A stretch of 64,000 bases of DNA from Mimachlamys varia (Eukaryota; Mollusca; Bivalvia; Pectinida; Pectinidae). The notes below the pieces were generated by a model that was given only the letters and a program-made list of their open reading frames with translations, had not been told where the DNA came from and ran no database searches. Positions 36,101 to 45,077 of this stretch are shown piece by piece (the stretch's first letter is position 1; each line of letters begins with the position of its first letter). Position numbers and translations under genes: made by a program. The stretch lies in NCBI GenBank assembly GCA_947623455.1, contig OX392529.1, forward strand, positions 4,402,001-4,466,000, read 5' to 3'.

Positions 36101-37580
36101 CTGTACATGCGAAATTCTTTACTCGATGTAGGTTTGGAAAGTTATTTTGTGCAAGTGAAAGCTATCTGGTGGTATCTTTAGTGGAGCCTCCATTTTAGCC
36201 TCGTCCCCTTCATATTCGTTTTTTTTTCCTTTCGTTAACATAACCTTTGACGTTGTGGTGTTTATGAACTCTTAATGTTTCACATCGTTTTGGTTTCGTT
36301 TTGCTTATATTTATGCTTGGTAAATGTTAGTACCAAGTCATCTGCATAATCTGTGTTCTGAAGGGTATAGTATCGTCCTGGTAAGGGTGATGCCTACACT
36401 AATTCTGCGTATGGTGATTTTGCAGAAAACATGAATGGTTGTCCTATTTGTCCCATTCTAAGTAAAACTGTATCTGCTGGTCTTGCAGACCCACCATATC
36501 AAGTTATTTCCTGTGTCATAGTCTTTCTTTAAATTTTTTACACAGCTCGAGTCCTATATGGGCTTCTACTAGTCAGTTGGCACTTCCTTTATCAGCTTCT
36601 CTGGTATTATGAAGTGATCTTTTATGCCCCACGTTAAGCGCCATGTGGTCAATAAGAGTTTGATCACGGTTTGTTTGTGGATATTCATTAGCTTATACGA
36701 ATATGTCATTTCTAAAAAAATAGTTCCCCCGCCAATAGAATTGTTAATTAAGTATATTCCACCTCTCCGTGATATGATATGATATCTTTATATAGAATGT
36801 CTGTGCGTTACACGATTCCCTGGAGGGTATCTTGCTTAGCGCAGGGTACCACAAAATCAAAAATACCACGGTATACCACGGTACTTCGGCAAATACTGCG
36901 GTACGTACCACGGTATACCACTTTGACTGAAGTTTCAGCTACCTAAAGATCTCTGACTGTTTTTGTTCTGAAGCCAATCATTAAGAGGCCTAGCTGTCAT
37001 AAGTTTCTCGTTGTGTTATCCCCTAATATTGTTTGAGTGAAACTACAGTATGTCTTACATGTAATTGTAATTAAACCATGTTGGAATTCCAATCGATCTA
37101 TGTAACAAGTAGTTCTTTGATAAGTTTATAAAAGTTCCCAAAAAACTGGTTAAACCGCCCAGCCCTAATCTTGCTTCTGTGGAAGATGTGTAATTGTAAG
37201 AGGTTTTTGTTGTAGGGACGGTTGGAAACACACCATCACCTAGGAGATATGCTATGCCTGTAACTCCAAAGTAAGGACAACACATGTTTGAACACAATTA
37301 GTTTAGATAAAATAATGACATTTTGTATGATACGTCAGATCCTGCTTGAGCACGTTTATAACTGTCTCGTTCAGTCACTCAGGATTAGTAGATAAATAAC
37401 GTAATCAAAATTAGTAGATAAATGACGTAAACTATAACTGTGTGATGCGTGTTCTAGGACTAGGTACTTCATACCTAGTTTAATTTGAAAGCAACATGCA
37501 ACTGAATAAGTATATTTCATTGCAGGTCAGTTCCTCATCCAATTGCATTCGGTAGTCTTCTAACTCCATCTCCCATGTAA
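15120..37580 (+). CDS. RNF212/RNF212B-like RING E3 (SUMO/ubiquitin ligase, meiotic crossover factor family)
   Basis: Thirteen coding exons: 15120-15225, 15840-15901, 18012-18086, 18515-18571, 18674-18741, 19054-19117, 26094-26119, 27158-27201, 31175-31214, 31599-31668, 32050-32122, 37216-37270, 37526-37580. All join in compatible phase and sum to 795 nt (264 residues), near the family's usual 280-300. Residues 1-48 form a C3HC4 RING: Cys6, Cys9, Cys24, His26, Cys29, Cys32, Cys41, Cys44. Exons 4-6 (residues 82-144) form a charged coiled coil; [20 protein letters not shown] matches this part of vertebrate RNF212. The tail is Ser-rich and ends in a conserved-looking [12 protein letters not shown] block. 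Homologues act on synaptonemal complexes to stabilise crossover intermediates; that role is inferred here. Weakest calls are the donor GTAGGT (27202), the poor acceptor at 31597-31598 and the 26-nt exon 26094-26119. Confidence 0.85.
15226..15839. other. Intron after the first RING exon
   Basis: GT-AG intron (donor G|GTAAAC, acceptor TATTTCAG) splitting the RING between its sixth and seventh metal ligands. No other feature recognised. Confidence 0.7.
15889..17860. repeat. 25-bp minisatellite seeded on the exon 2 donor (about 78 units)
   Basis: Unit GTAAGACAACACAATG followed by TCTGGACAG. Exon 2 ends TCTGGACAG at 15901 and its donor is GTAAGAT at 15902, so every unit repeats the last bases of the exon plus the 5' splice site, giving dozens of near-consensus CAG|GTAAG or CAG|GTAACA donors. 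The true donor is the first. Unit variants (GTAATAC, GTAACAC) grade along the array, which decays at its right end after about 17640. Confidence 0.97.
19118..19289. other. Start of the long intron after the coiled-coil exon
   Basis: Donor AGT|GTAAGA at 19118. Short unique sequence before the 19-bp array. Confidence 0.6.
19290..22412. repeat. 19-bp minisatellite (about 165 units)
   Basis: Units TATAGTTTTGTCCCCCTGG and variants (TCCTGCTGG, CCCCTTG and others), often 17-19 bp. A higher-order repeat is visible: a block with TTTTATCCCCTTGG near 20335 recurs near 21577, and a GGTATATGTTTCTCCCCC block near 20480 recurs near 21664, so about 1.2 kb was duplicated. Because 57 bp (three units) contains no stop on the minus strand, long spurious frames appear. 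Unlike the 25-bp and 35-bp arrays I cannot tie this unit to an exon edge. Confidence 0.97.
22413..23057. other. Intronic sequence, no gene seen
   Basis: Unique DNA between the 19-bp array and a hairpin MITE, including a short CTGT/CCTT run near 22563; no exon recognised. Confidence 0.5.
23058..23222. mobile_element. Near-perfect hairpin MITE, about 165 bp
   Basis: Arms of about 78 bp pair almost perfectly: AATCTATTACCTGTAAGTGA at the left, its complement at the right, and GAGATCGGGTTATCTCAG further in. The turn lies near CGGCTAAAGCCTCGG. No internal unique sequence. Transcribed within the RNF212-like intron it would fold into a long stem. Confidence 0.85.
23240..23830. repeat. About 150-bp degenerate tandem repeat, split by a SINE
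   Basis: Four diverged copies share ACTTGAACTTCATACTT, GTATCAA, AGTAGGTCA, CATTTTGACCTTTGACCTAC and a TGTCTTGGCTCTATCTT-like segment. A further copy resumes after the SINE at 24196-24345. The array predates the SINE. Confidence 0.7.
23850..24195 (+). mobile_element. tRNA-derived SINE, about 345 bp
   Basis: The head GAGGCACGGTGGTCTAGTGG through GAGTTTGAGTCCCGG is tRNA-like with A and B boxes. The body includes CCTTGAGCAAGATACTT and CTCAGCTGTAAATGAGTAC, the 3' part includes AACCGCTTTGAGGCAGCC, and it ends in an ATT-rich tail. TATCAA-like sequence at both edges (GTATCAA left, TTATCAA right) is a probable short target duplication. Confidence 0.8.
24196..24714. other. End of the 150-bp repeat, then unique intron
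   Basis: 24196-24345 is a further copy of the repeat flanking the SINE; the rest is AT-rich unique sequence without a recognisable exon. Confidence 0.5.
24715..25345. repeat. About 160-bp tandem repeat, 4 diverged copies
   Basis: Repeated blocks carry CCATGTGATAACTCAA, TTTAGCTGATCTAGCTC, ACAGTGCTT, GGATTCCTTTTC and TTCAAAGGTCAAGGTCAC. I recall blocks of this kind from molluscan introns. Copies vary in completeness. Confidence 0.75.
25346..26093. other. Intronic sequence, no gene seen
   Basis: Unique AT-rich DNA leading to the 26094 acceptor; nothing recognised. Confidence 0.5.
26120..27157. other. Intron between the small exons at 26094 and 27158
   Basis: Donor AG|GTATGT and acceptor ATTTCAG. 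No other feature recognised; open frames here are short and lack any family signal. Confidence 0.5.
27560..28394 (+). pseudogene. Tc1/mariner-type transposase relic
   Basis: Shifting frames spell a degraded Tc1-type transposase. It begins near 27565 with [16 protein letters not shown], continues with DNA-binding-domain remnants and passes [16 protein letters not shown] sequence around 27950, where the first catalytic aspartate is expected. It ends with [20 protein letters not shown] (about 28212-28271), the block that contains the last catalytic acidic residue in this superfamily. Many stops and frameshifts. It lies in the RNF212-like intron between the exons at 27158 and 31175. Terminal inverted repeats were not found. 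Confidence 0.75.
28395..30484. other. Long intronic stretch, no gene seen
   Basis: AT-rich unique DNA. Notable only for a run of about 17 C at about 29862-29878 and a 14-nt palindrome CACGGAAGTCCGTG at 29443-29456 that resembles the two ends of the short hairpin family joined together. No exon recognised. Confidence 0.45.
30485..30616. mobile_element. Imperfect hairpin MITE, about 130 bp
   Basis: TTTCCC..TCAAATATATTTCAC at the left is mirrored at the right as GTGAAATATATTTGA..GGGAAA. Inner arms (CAGATTTT/AAAATCTG, TATTTTCAC/GTGAAAATA) also pair. Confidence 0.7.
30919..30985. repeat. Two adjacent short palindromes
   Basis: AAACTTACATCATCAC pairs with GATGATATAAGTTT around TAGT (about 30919-30952). 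Immediately after it, TTATATCATCA pairs with TGATGATATAA (about 30953-30985). The two share the ATCATCA core, so one may be a copy of the other. Confidence 0.65.
31669..32049. other. Intron between the exons at 31599 and 32050
   Basis: Donor GCT|GTGAGT, acceptor ATTTGCAG; the retained frame preserves phase 0 on both sides. No other element recognised. Confidence 0.6.
32093..35730. repeat. 34/35-bp minisatellite seeded on the exon 11 donor (about 105 units)
   Basis: Unit GTAAGTGTGAACCC, then CTCCCTCAG, then GTGGGTGTATAG. Exon 11 (32050-32122) ends with the same bases (GTGCGAACC, CCTCCCTCAG, GTGGGCGTATAG) and its donor is GTAAGT at 32123, so each unit is the last exon codons plus the 5' splice site. 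Most units keep TAG|GTAAGT or TAG|GTAAAT, and CCCTCCCTCAG also looks like an acceptor. Higher-order copies occur: a block with CCACCCTCAGGTGCGCGAAT near 32877 recurs near 33220, and 33780-34050 resembles 34330-34600. Confidence 0.97.
35731..37215. other. Intron before the penultimate exon, no gene seen
   Basis: Unique sequence after the 35-bp array. A local cluster of ACCACGGTATACC-like motifs lies near 36862-36930. Ends at acceptor GTTGTAG before 37216. Confidence 0.5.
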
Positions 37581-37960
37581 CACAAGGTAAGTAAGAAAAC
37601 CCAAGTCAGTCTCGCATTTCATTGCATTCGGTATTTTTCTTGTGCCATCTCCCACGAAACACAAGGTAAGCATGTACTGTCAAAATCAATCCATCATCCA
37701 CTTGCATTTGGTAGTCTTCTGACGTCATCTCCCATGTAACACAAGGTAATCGTGTAACATCCAGGTCAGTCCCACATCTCATGACATTTGGTAGTCTTCT
37801 GACGTCATCTCCCATGTAACATTTAGGTCAGTCCCACATCCCATTCCATTCGGTAGTCTTCTGGCTCCATCTCCCATGTAGCACAAGGTAAACATGTACC
37901 ATTCAGGTCAGCCCCCCCATTCCATTGCATTCTTGTCTTACTCGGTTTCCCATTCAAGTC
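37526..37960. repeat. About 79-bp tandem repeat of the last RNF212-like coding exon (6-7 units)
   Basis: Exon 13 (GTCAGTTCC through CCCATGTAA) and the following CACAAG|GTAAG recur with starts near 37605, 37684, 37765, 37827 and 37907. Each keeps a GGTAGTCTTCT core and most keep CCCATGTAACACAAGG. The unit therefore carries an acceptor edge, coding sequence, the stop and a donor-like site. Later copies diverge in the coding part. Confidence 0.85.
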
Positions 37961-38744
37961 AGTCGTGTATCCCAGGGTTAGGGAACGCATGGAAGCTACA
38001 GTGCACCATTAAAGTTAAGGGCAACCACTAATACATCACATACTGATAAATACATCTTAATAAAACCATCATTTAAAACTTAACTTGTCGAAGTGGCCAT
38101 ATTGGCAATTGCTCTTCTAAGATCGATGTCCTTTTTAGAATGTTCTATTTCTCTTCATTTTTCCAGGTAAATCCATTTTTGAATATACTTCAAGACGATC
38201 ATAGAGATGCATTACACTTCCTACCAACATGAGGAGACAGGAAAGCAATAGTCAAGAGAACGTGTGTTACTGAAAATCATCGTCCTTGTGATAATATGTC
38301 ACAGAAACTCATGGCTCGACAATTATTGTTTGCTAATCTGTCTATGGAACTGTTCATCTGTCACCTGCCACACATAAGACTGGTGTTGGTAGAATAGTAC
38401 AGAGTTGTATATGTTACTTAACTGTGTAGGTCAGTAAAGCATGCCGGCAGTAGGGATGATATCGGAGTCAGCTTCAAGTTTGTCACTGATCCTATTGTTC
38501 CGTATTTAGATTTGGTTATTTGTTTTCTGTAATGTATTTTAGGGACTGGCATAGTATTTTGAGATTTGGAAATGTTGTTCTCATAGAAAAAATCTTAAGT
38601 CTTCAATACCGGACTTGTAGTTACAAATGTATGGAGAAATTATGTTACAATTAAACGTATGATACAAGAAAACGTGTTAAAAGTATTTTGTGATTTTGAA
38701 TGGACCATGTGTCAAGTTTGTGGCAGTGCAAACCCACAACTACG
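37961..38744. other. 3' flank of the RNF212-like gene
   Basis: Unique sequence, probably 3' untranslated or intergenic. No definite polyadenylation hexamer chosen. Confidence 0.4.
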
Positions 38745-39968
38745 TATACAAAAACGAGTTAGTAAGCGCCAGTTACCAGAACGGGTTACTAAGGGCCAGT
38801 TATAACAACCCAAATCAGTAAGTAAGGACAAGTTAACAGAACGGGATACTAATATAAGGGCCAGTTATAACTACCCCAACCAGTAAGTAAGAGCCAGTTA
38901 CCAGAACGGGTTACTAATATAAGGGCCAGTTATAACTATACCCCAACCAGTAAGTAAGAGCCAGTTACCAGAACGGGTTACTGAGGGCCAGTTATAACTA
39001 CCTCAATCAGTTAGTAAGAGCCAGTTACCAGAACGGGTTACTGAGGGCCAGTTATAACTACCTCAATCAGTAAGTAAGAACCAGTTACCAGAACGGGTTA
39101 CTGAGGGCCAGTTATAACTACCCCAACCAGTAAGTAAGAGCCAGTTACCAGAACGGGTTACTAATATAAGGGCCAGTTATAACTACCCCAACCAGTAAGT
39201 AAGAGCCAGTTACCAGAACGGGTTACTAAGGGCCAGTTATAACTACCCCAATCAGTAAGTAAGAGCCAGTTACCAGAACGGGTTACTGGGGGCCAGTTAT
39301 AACTACCCCAATCAGTAAGTAAGAGCCAGTTACCAGAACGGGTTACTAAGGGCCAGTTATAACTACCCCAACCAGTAAGTAAGAACCAGTTACCAGAACG
39401 GGTTTCTAATATAAGGGCCAGTTATAACAACCCCAACAAGTTAGTAAGAGCCAGTTACCAGAACGGGTTACTAAGGGCCAGTTATAACTACCCCAATCAG
39501 TAAGTAAGAGCCAGTTACCAGAACGGGTTACTAATATAAGGGTCAGTTATAACAACCCCAACAAGTTAGTAAGAGCCAATTACCAGAACGGGTTACTAAG
39601 GGCCAGTTATAACTACCCCAATCAGTAAGTAAGAGCCAGTTACCAGAACGGGTTACTAAGGGTCAGTTATAACTACCCCAACCAGTAAGTAAGAACCAGT
39701 TACCAGAACGGGTTACTAATATAAGGGCCAGTTATAACAACCCCAACAAGTTAGTAAGAGCCAGTTACCAGAACGGGTTACTAAGGGCCAGTTATAACTA
39801 CCCCAACCAGTAAGTAAGAACCAGTTACCAGAACGGGTTACTAATATAAGGGCCAGTTATAACAACCCCAACAAGTTAGTAAGAGCCAGTTACCAGAACG
39901 GGTTACTAAGGGCCAGTTATAACTACCCCAACCAGTAAGTAAGGGTAAGTTAACAGAACGGGATACTA
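38745..39968. repeat. 60-bp satellite, left block (about 20 units)
   Basis: Unit AGCCAGTTACCAGAACGGG, TTACTAAGGGCCAGTTATAA, CTACCCCAACCAGTAAGTAAG. Some units carry a TAATATAAGGG variant. The array is cut by the LINE at 39969 and resumes at 53285. Confidence 0.95.
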
Positions 39969-39969
39969 G

Positions 39970-40632
39970 ATAATGATCAGACAGGATTTTTAGCAGGGCG
40001 TTACATCGGGGAAAATACCAGACTTATTATGACATAATGAATTTTGCAGAAGAAAATCGCATAACTGGAATGCTTTTGATGATAGACTTTGCAAACGCCT
40101 TTGATTCTGTTTCGTGGAAATTTATTGACAAAATACTTAGCTTTTTCGGGTTTGGGAATAGTATTAGAAAATGGGTAAAAACTGTTCATACTAATATTAA
40201 ATCGGGTGGAAATATCTCATCATTCTTCAAGGTTAAACGCGGTTGTCGACAAGGAGATCCAATCGCTCCTTATATCTTTATCTTGTATACAGAAATATTA
40301 GCAGTAAGGATAAGACATAACGAATATATAAAAGGTATACACGTAAATGATTGTCCGATTCTTCTATCACAATATGCAGATGACACTTCTTTAATTCTCG
40401 ATGGGTCTGTAGTTGAATTAAATTTATTTGCCAGTATTTCTGGTTTGAAGATTAATACAAACAAAACTCGGGTTATATGGATTGGAAGCAAAAAATTCAG
40501 CAAGGACACTTTTTTACCAGATTAAGATTTACAATGGGGCAAGGAAAGTTTCACACTCGTGGGGATAGACTTTAGTATAAATTTACATGAAATACCTAAA
40601 TTAAACTTTGATAAAAAGTTAATTAAGCTTAA
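39970..40632 (+). pseudogene. LINE A reverse transcriptase, N-proximal catalytic part
   Basis: The frame from 39973 reads NDQTGFLAGRYIGENTRLIY, then MLLMIDFANAFDSVSWKF, the RT thumb-side GCRQGDPIAPYIF, and the catalytic box QYADDTSLI at about 40372-40398. It is broken by a stop at 40523-40525 and then continues in frame up to the TTAA insertion site. 5' truncation removed the endonuclease. Confidence 0.85.
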
Positions 40633-41690
40633 AGGGTTTTGGCCACGATTTTTCATAATTTCATATTTTCATCTCATTTGATGCAACAATACGTGTAGTG
40701 ACCGATAACCCGTCTCCCTCGGTGTTGGGAAAATAGACAAGCTAGGTGAGGTCCCATTTCTATGAGCCTCGTGAATATGCATATTTTGACCGGGATTCTA
40801 GGTCACGTGATGTGTGACGTCATTGAGGCACAACGTATCCGATACCTGTACACGCCCATTACATATTTATGTATTATCTGTGAGTGTTAAGATTAACTTT
40901 TATCTAATTTTTTGGTGCAAGTAATGACAGCAACCAATACATGCTATGTAGTTAAAATTATCAATCGTCATTAATGATCTTGTCGGAAAAATAAAACTTA
41001 TCTAATCCCGATTTTTACATAAACTGCATTCAATTAGAATCTAGTCCGTGACGTCTCAGCAACTCCAAGCTTAGAGACAGTGATTCAATTCAATTCAATT
41101 TATTCCAAGGGCCTTACAGCCCATAGGTAAACATTTTTACAATACATATACACAAAATAAATGATGTGGAGAGTGATGTCTCGTTACAATCTCAATATCT
41201 GTTGTCATATCATGCACACGCGCACCCACTCGTGACATTCGCTTCTGTAAACGCATACTCAATTGCGCATACTTAATATACATTAAATCAACAATAACAA
41301 TAGCACTACCCCATTCACACACATGTACCTTAATTTTACGACTTAAACATGTGCATGTGCGTAATATGAATTCCTTCACGCGCATGTACATTACGTTAAT
41401 TCACTTAAATTCACACATATTTACAATATCATTCACCTTTCCACGCACATTTTTTTTATTGTATCAGGATAATTTCAACTCGAGTCTACAATATATAAAT
41501 TACTTATGCCCAACTCACGTACACATTCATTTCAATACATGTGTATGCAAATCATATCCACAGTCACATTTACTTTAACACAAATATACGAAATATCAAA
41601 AACGGTTTGTCCCTTAATCCAATAAACCAATATATATACGTAACATATATATGTATTATAAAAAAGAATTGAAAATAGTATACTTGGAAA

Positions 41691-44600
41691 TTACGGAGCA
41701 TCAAGGCGACGTTTGAATGCAAAGTGAATAAATTTGCCTAGGTTATTTAGCTCTTTTACATTTTGTACACTAAGTAGTTGGATAAGCTTGAAAACACTAG
41801 GTCTACGAAAATAGTATTGCTTGATATATTTAGTACGCAAATCATTATAAAAAGGACATTTTAAGATAAAATGGAATTCATCCTCAACGTCTCTGTTATT
41901 ACATAAATTACACACTCTGTTTTCTCTGGCTATGTTATTGTATCTTCCACTTTCAATATTTAATTTATGTGACGACATTCTTATTCTTGATATACTTTTC
42001 TTGTATTGTATTTCTATAGGTTTCCTTAGATAAAACTGCAACCCACTATTATCGACTAAATGTTGGTATAAATAACCTTTTGAGGAGTTTTGTATATTGC
42101 ATAGCAGTTCTTGAGTATGGATTTCGTGAAATTTATTTTCTATAAGCATACATATTACTTTTCTATCTAGACTACTATTCCACAAGTACCCCAGTCCTAA
42201 TTTATCTAACTCCAATTTTATATTTACAGTCCACTCATCATTATCTTGCAATTTTTGCTCATAGCATGCTTTCAATAAACAATTATCCGTACTTTTTATT
42301 TTTATCCAATATTTCAATATTTTCAGCTTTCTAGCAACATTCATAGGCAATCTTCCTAATTCATAATAGACTAAGTCATGATATGTACTTTTTGCAACAC
42401 CTAAAATATTTTTACAAAAACATGTGTGAATTTTCTCGACGTCAGTGGCTCTATGGAAGCCCCAAACTTCACTTGCATAACATAACACGCTACTGACATA
42501 TGTATCAAATACTGAACATAACGTTTCTGTATTAAAATTATGGTATTTCATATTATTTAACAGTCTAAAATAAGCTTTTCTACCCTTTTCAGCTGCATGC
42601 TGTTGTGTCTTGTTGAATTTACCATTAAAATTAAACAACATACCCAAATAGTTGAATTCGTTAACAATTTCAATTTCCTTATTGTTATAAAACCATTTTT
42701 CTTCATCTTTTAAACGTCCTCCATTTCGGAAAATTACAATTTTTGTTTTTTGTACATTAAGTGTTAGTTTCCATTCATGGTTATATTTGAGCAAAGCATT
42801 TAACAGTGTTTGCAACGCACTTGGTGATTCAGCTATTAGAACCGAGTCGTCAGCATACATGAGTAAAAATATAGTAAACATTCCCAATTCAACAAATTCA
42901 CAACTTTCATTTATGAAATTTATTTCACAGTCATTTACAAAAAGACTGTACAAAATCGGCGAGAGAATTTCCCCTTGAAAGAGACCGATTTTATTAGGGA
43001 AATAGTCAGAGATATGCCCATTATATTTAACACTAGATTTAACATCATCATACAAAGATTTAATTATTTTTAACAGCTTTCCCTGTATTCCTTGTTTTAT
43101 TAGCTTACACCATAGACTACTTCTATCGATAAGATCAAACGCTTTTTTATAGTCTACAAAGCAACAATATAGCCTACGTTTATTTTTTAAAGTTCTATTA
43201 ATTAATGATTGTAATACAAATATTGCGTCTACCGTCGAACAACCCTCCTTAAAACCAAATTGTGCATCAGAAATAATGTTATTTTCTTTATCCCATTTCA
43301 AAAGTCTTCTATTCAGAACAGATGTAAATAATTTACCCATACAACTTACTAAAGTTATGCCTCTATAATTACCTGTGTCATTTACGTCTCCATTTTTGTA
43401 AATTGGAACTATAACGCCACGTGACCACATTTCTGGAAATATTCCAGAATCAAATAATTTACAAAAAAGGTTCGTTATACAAGGCAGTAATATTTCCTCA
43501 AAATCTAAGAAAAGTTCATTAAATATTAGGTCTTCGCTACAACTTTTTTCTCGTTTTAATTTACGTATGGCAAAATGTACTTCGTCTTCTGTAAAAGGTT
43601 TATCCAATTCTTCAAATAAAGCTATATTAACGTTTTCAGGAAGCACTTGTGAATTTTCATTTTCGTTATTGCCTTTTCCCATGTTTTTGAAATGTTCAAC
43701 AAAGTCCTCTAGGGTTATATTAGATTGCGGTACACTCTTTCGTCCCTTTGAAAAATATTTATGAAATAATTTTGTATTAGTCTTTCTTAAAAAATCTACC
43801 ATATTGCCTTCTTGATGCTTGTATTGTCTTTTTAATCGAGATTCTAACTTCTTATACAAGGATTTCTTATTTATGAGAGTAGCATGTCTTTCAGCAGACT
43901 TACATTTATTATATTCAAACAAGGCCGTTTTGTAATCCTTATATCTACGTTTGCATTGTTCAGTGAACCATGGTTTATCGTTTGCTTTAGGCTTAGCCTT
44001 AAATTTACGTTCATTCGAATATTCCTTTGCCGGTTTTATGTCACAGTTTGGTAAAACTACTTCATTCAATATGTCACAAAAATTTCCGATACAATTGTCA
44101 ACATCTTCTTTAGTATGAAAAGTAACATTACAAGCATCGAAAAGGTTTTCTGCTACATCATGCAGGCGATTTGATATGATATCAGTATTTACTCTATTCC
44201 ATTTCACATTTGAAAACAATTTTCCTGTACAAGATTTATCTTTGCAATTGCTTTTCAAGCTACCTCGTTCAAAAGTAAAAGACAATGGCGAGTGATCAGA
44301 CAATGTATTAAACTCACCAGCACTAAATGTTTTAACATTAGACATATACTCACAGTCTACAAGTAAATAGTCAATTAGACTTGCCCCGTTATTACTATAA
44401 AAAGTATAACTTCCTTCTTTGTCACTGGTGTGACGTCCATTAACAATACGCATGCTAGAGGATTTACAAAATGATAATAGCTTTCTCCCATTTGTATTTA
44501 CATTTTTGTCCATGTTCATACGTTCTGTCATTGTTTCATCAGTGTTATACTCAAACATATTTGCATTTTCCGATCTATATAAACCATCGTTTACAATATA

Positions 44601-45077
44601 ATCGGGTCTCATACCAGTTCGAGCGTTAAGATCTCCAGTGATATACGTATTACCATTATTTTTATAGCGACTTACCGAATCTTCAAGTTCTTGGAATAGA
44701 TCAAGGTCACGATTATGATAAAAAACACTGTTTTCGGGAGGAAAGTAACAAAAGCATATGAACACAGGCTCTAATGCAACATCAAGTTTTAACCAGAAAA
44801 TACATTCGTGAATAGTTTCAACAATTCGGATGTCTGTATGAAGGTTATTTTTGTAAAAATTCACTACACCGCCACCTTTACTGTTGCTTCTAGGGAACGC
44901 GTGAGCACAATAACCAGGTAGACTGATCTCGTCAGTGCTCGTTATCCAGCATTCAGATAGACACACAATATCATGTTTGTATAGAATATCTACGAAATCT
45001 TGATATTTAAGTTTACGTACAAGTCCTTTACCTACATTCCATGAAAGGATTGATAGATGATCACCCTCCTTTCTGTC
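41691..45077 (-). CDS. LINE B ORF2, endonuclease-reverse transcriptase
   Basis: An open frame of 1128 codons follows directly, in the same frame, after the ORF1 TAG. It has no ATG before the endonuclease: the first residues read DRKEGDHLSILSWNVGKGL, and SWN is the usual start of APE-type endonuclease motif I. The endonuclease continues with CLSECW, FYNDLDLF-like sequence and YITGDLNARTG. The RT region contains NYRGITLVSCMGKLF, CCFVDYKKAFD, GLFQGEILSPILYSLF and the catalytic box LMYADDSVL. A C-terminal zinc-knuckle-like CNLCNNRDVEDEFHFILKC closes it. Expression probably needs stop readthrough or reinitiation. It copies its own RNA at nicked chromosomal targets. The clade was not determined. 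Confidence 0.93.
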   Translation of the reverse strand, partial: DRKEGDHLSILSWNVGKGLVRKLKYQDFVDILYKHDIVCLSECWITSTDEISLPGYCAHAFPRSNSKGGGVVNFYKNNLHTDIRIVETIHECIFWLKLDVALEPVFICFCYFPPENSVFYHNRDLDLFQELEDSVSRYKNNGNTYITGDLNARTGMRPDYIVNDGLYRSENANMFEYNTDETMTERMNMDKNVNTNGRKLLSFCKSSSMRIVNGRHTSDKEGSYTFYSNNGASLIDYLLVDCEYMSNVKTFSAGEFNTLSDHSPLSFTFERGSLKSNCKDKSCTGKLFSNVKWNRVNTDIISNRLHDVAENLFDACNVTFHTKEDVDNCIGNFCDILNEVVLPNCDIKPAKEYSNERKFKAKPKANDKPWFTEQCKRRYKDYKTALFEYNKCKSAERHATLINKKSLYKKLESRLKRQYKHQEGNMVDFLRKTNTKLFHKYFSKGRKSVPQSNITLEDFVEHFKNMGKGNNENENSQVLPENVNIALFEELDKPFTEDEVHFAIRKLKREKSCSEDLIFNELFLDFEEILLPCITNLFCKLFDSGIFPEMWSRGVIVPIYKNGDVNDTGNYRGITLVSCMGKLFTSVLNRRLLKWDKENNIISDAQFGFKEGCSTVDAIFVLQSLINRTLKNKRRLYCCFVDYKKAFDLIDRSSLWCKLIKQGIQGKLLKIIKSLYDDVKSSVKYNGHISDYFPNKIGLFQGEILSPILYSLFVNDCEINFINESCEFVELGMFTIFLLMYADDSVLIAESPSALQTLLNALLKYNHEWKLTLNVQKTKIVIFRNGGRLKDEEKWFYNNKEIEIVNEFNYLGMLFNFNGKFNKTQQHAAEKGRKAYFRLLNNMKYHNFNTETLCSVFDTYVSSVLCYASEVWGFHRATDVEKIHTCFCKNILGVAKSTYHDLVYYELGRLPMNVARKLKILKYWIKIKSTDNCLLKACYEQKLQDNDEWTVNIKLELDKLGLGYLWNSSLDRKVICMLIENKFHEIHTQELLCNIQNSSKGYLYQHLVDNSGLQFYLRKPIEIQYKKSISRIRMSSHKLNIESGRYNNIARENRVCNLCNNRDVEDEFHFILKCPFYNDLRTKYIKQYYFRRPSVFKLIQLLSVQNVKELNNLGKFIHFAFKRRLDAP

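Noticed and set aside
36862..36930. ACCACGGTATACC cluster as a regulatory array
   Set aside because: Only three or four imperfect motifs without consistent spacing; no basis for a functional call.
40037..40525. 162-codon frame as a host gene
   Set aside because: It is the LINE A reverse transcriptase with a YADD box and continues past the stop in the same frame.
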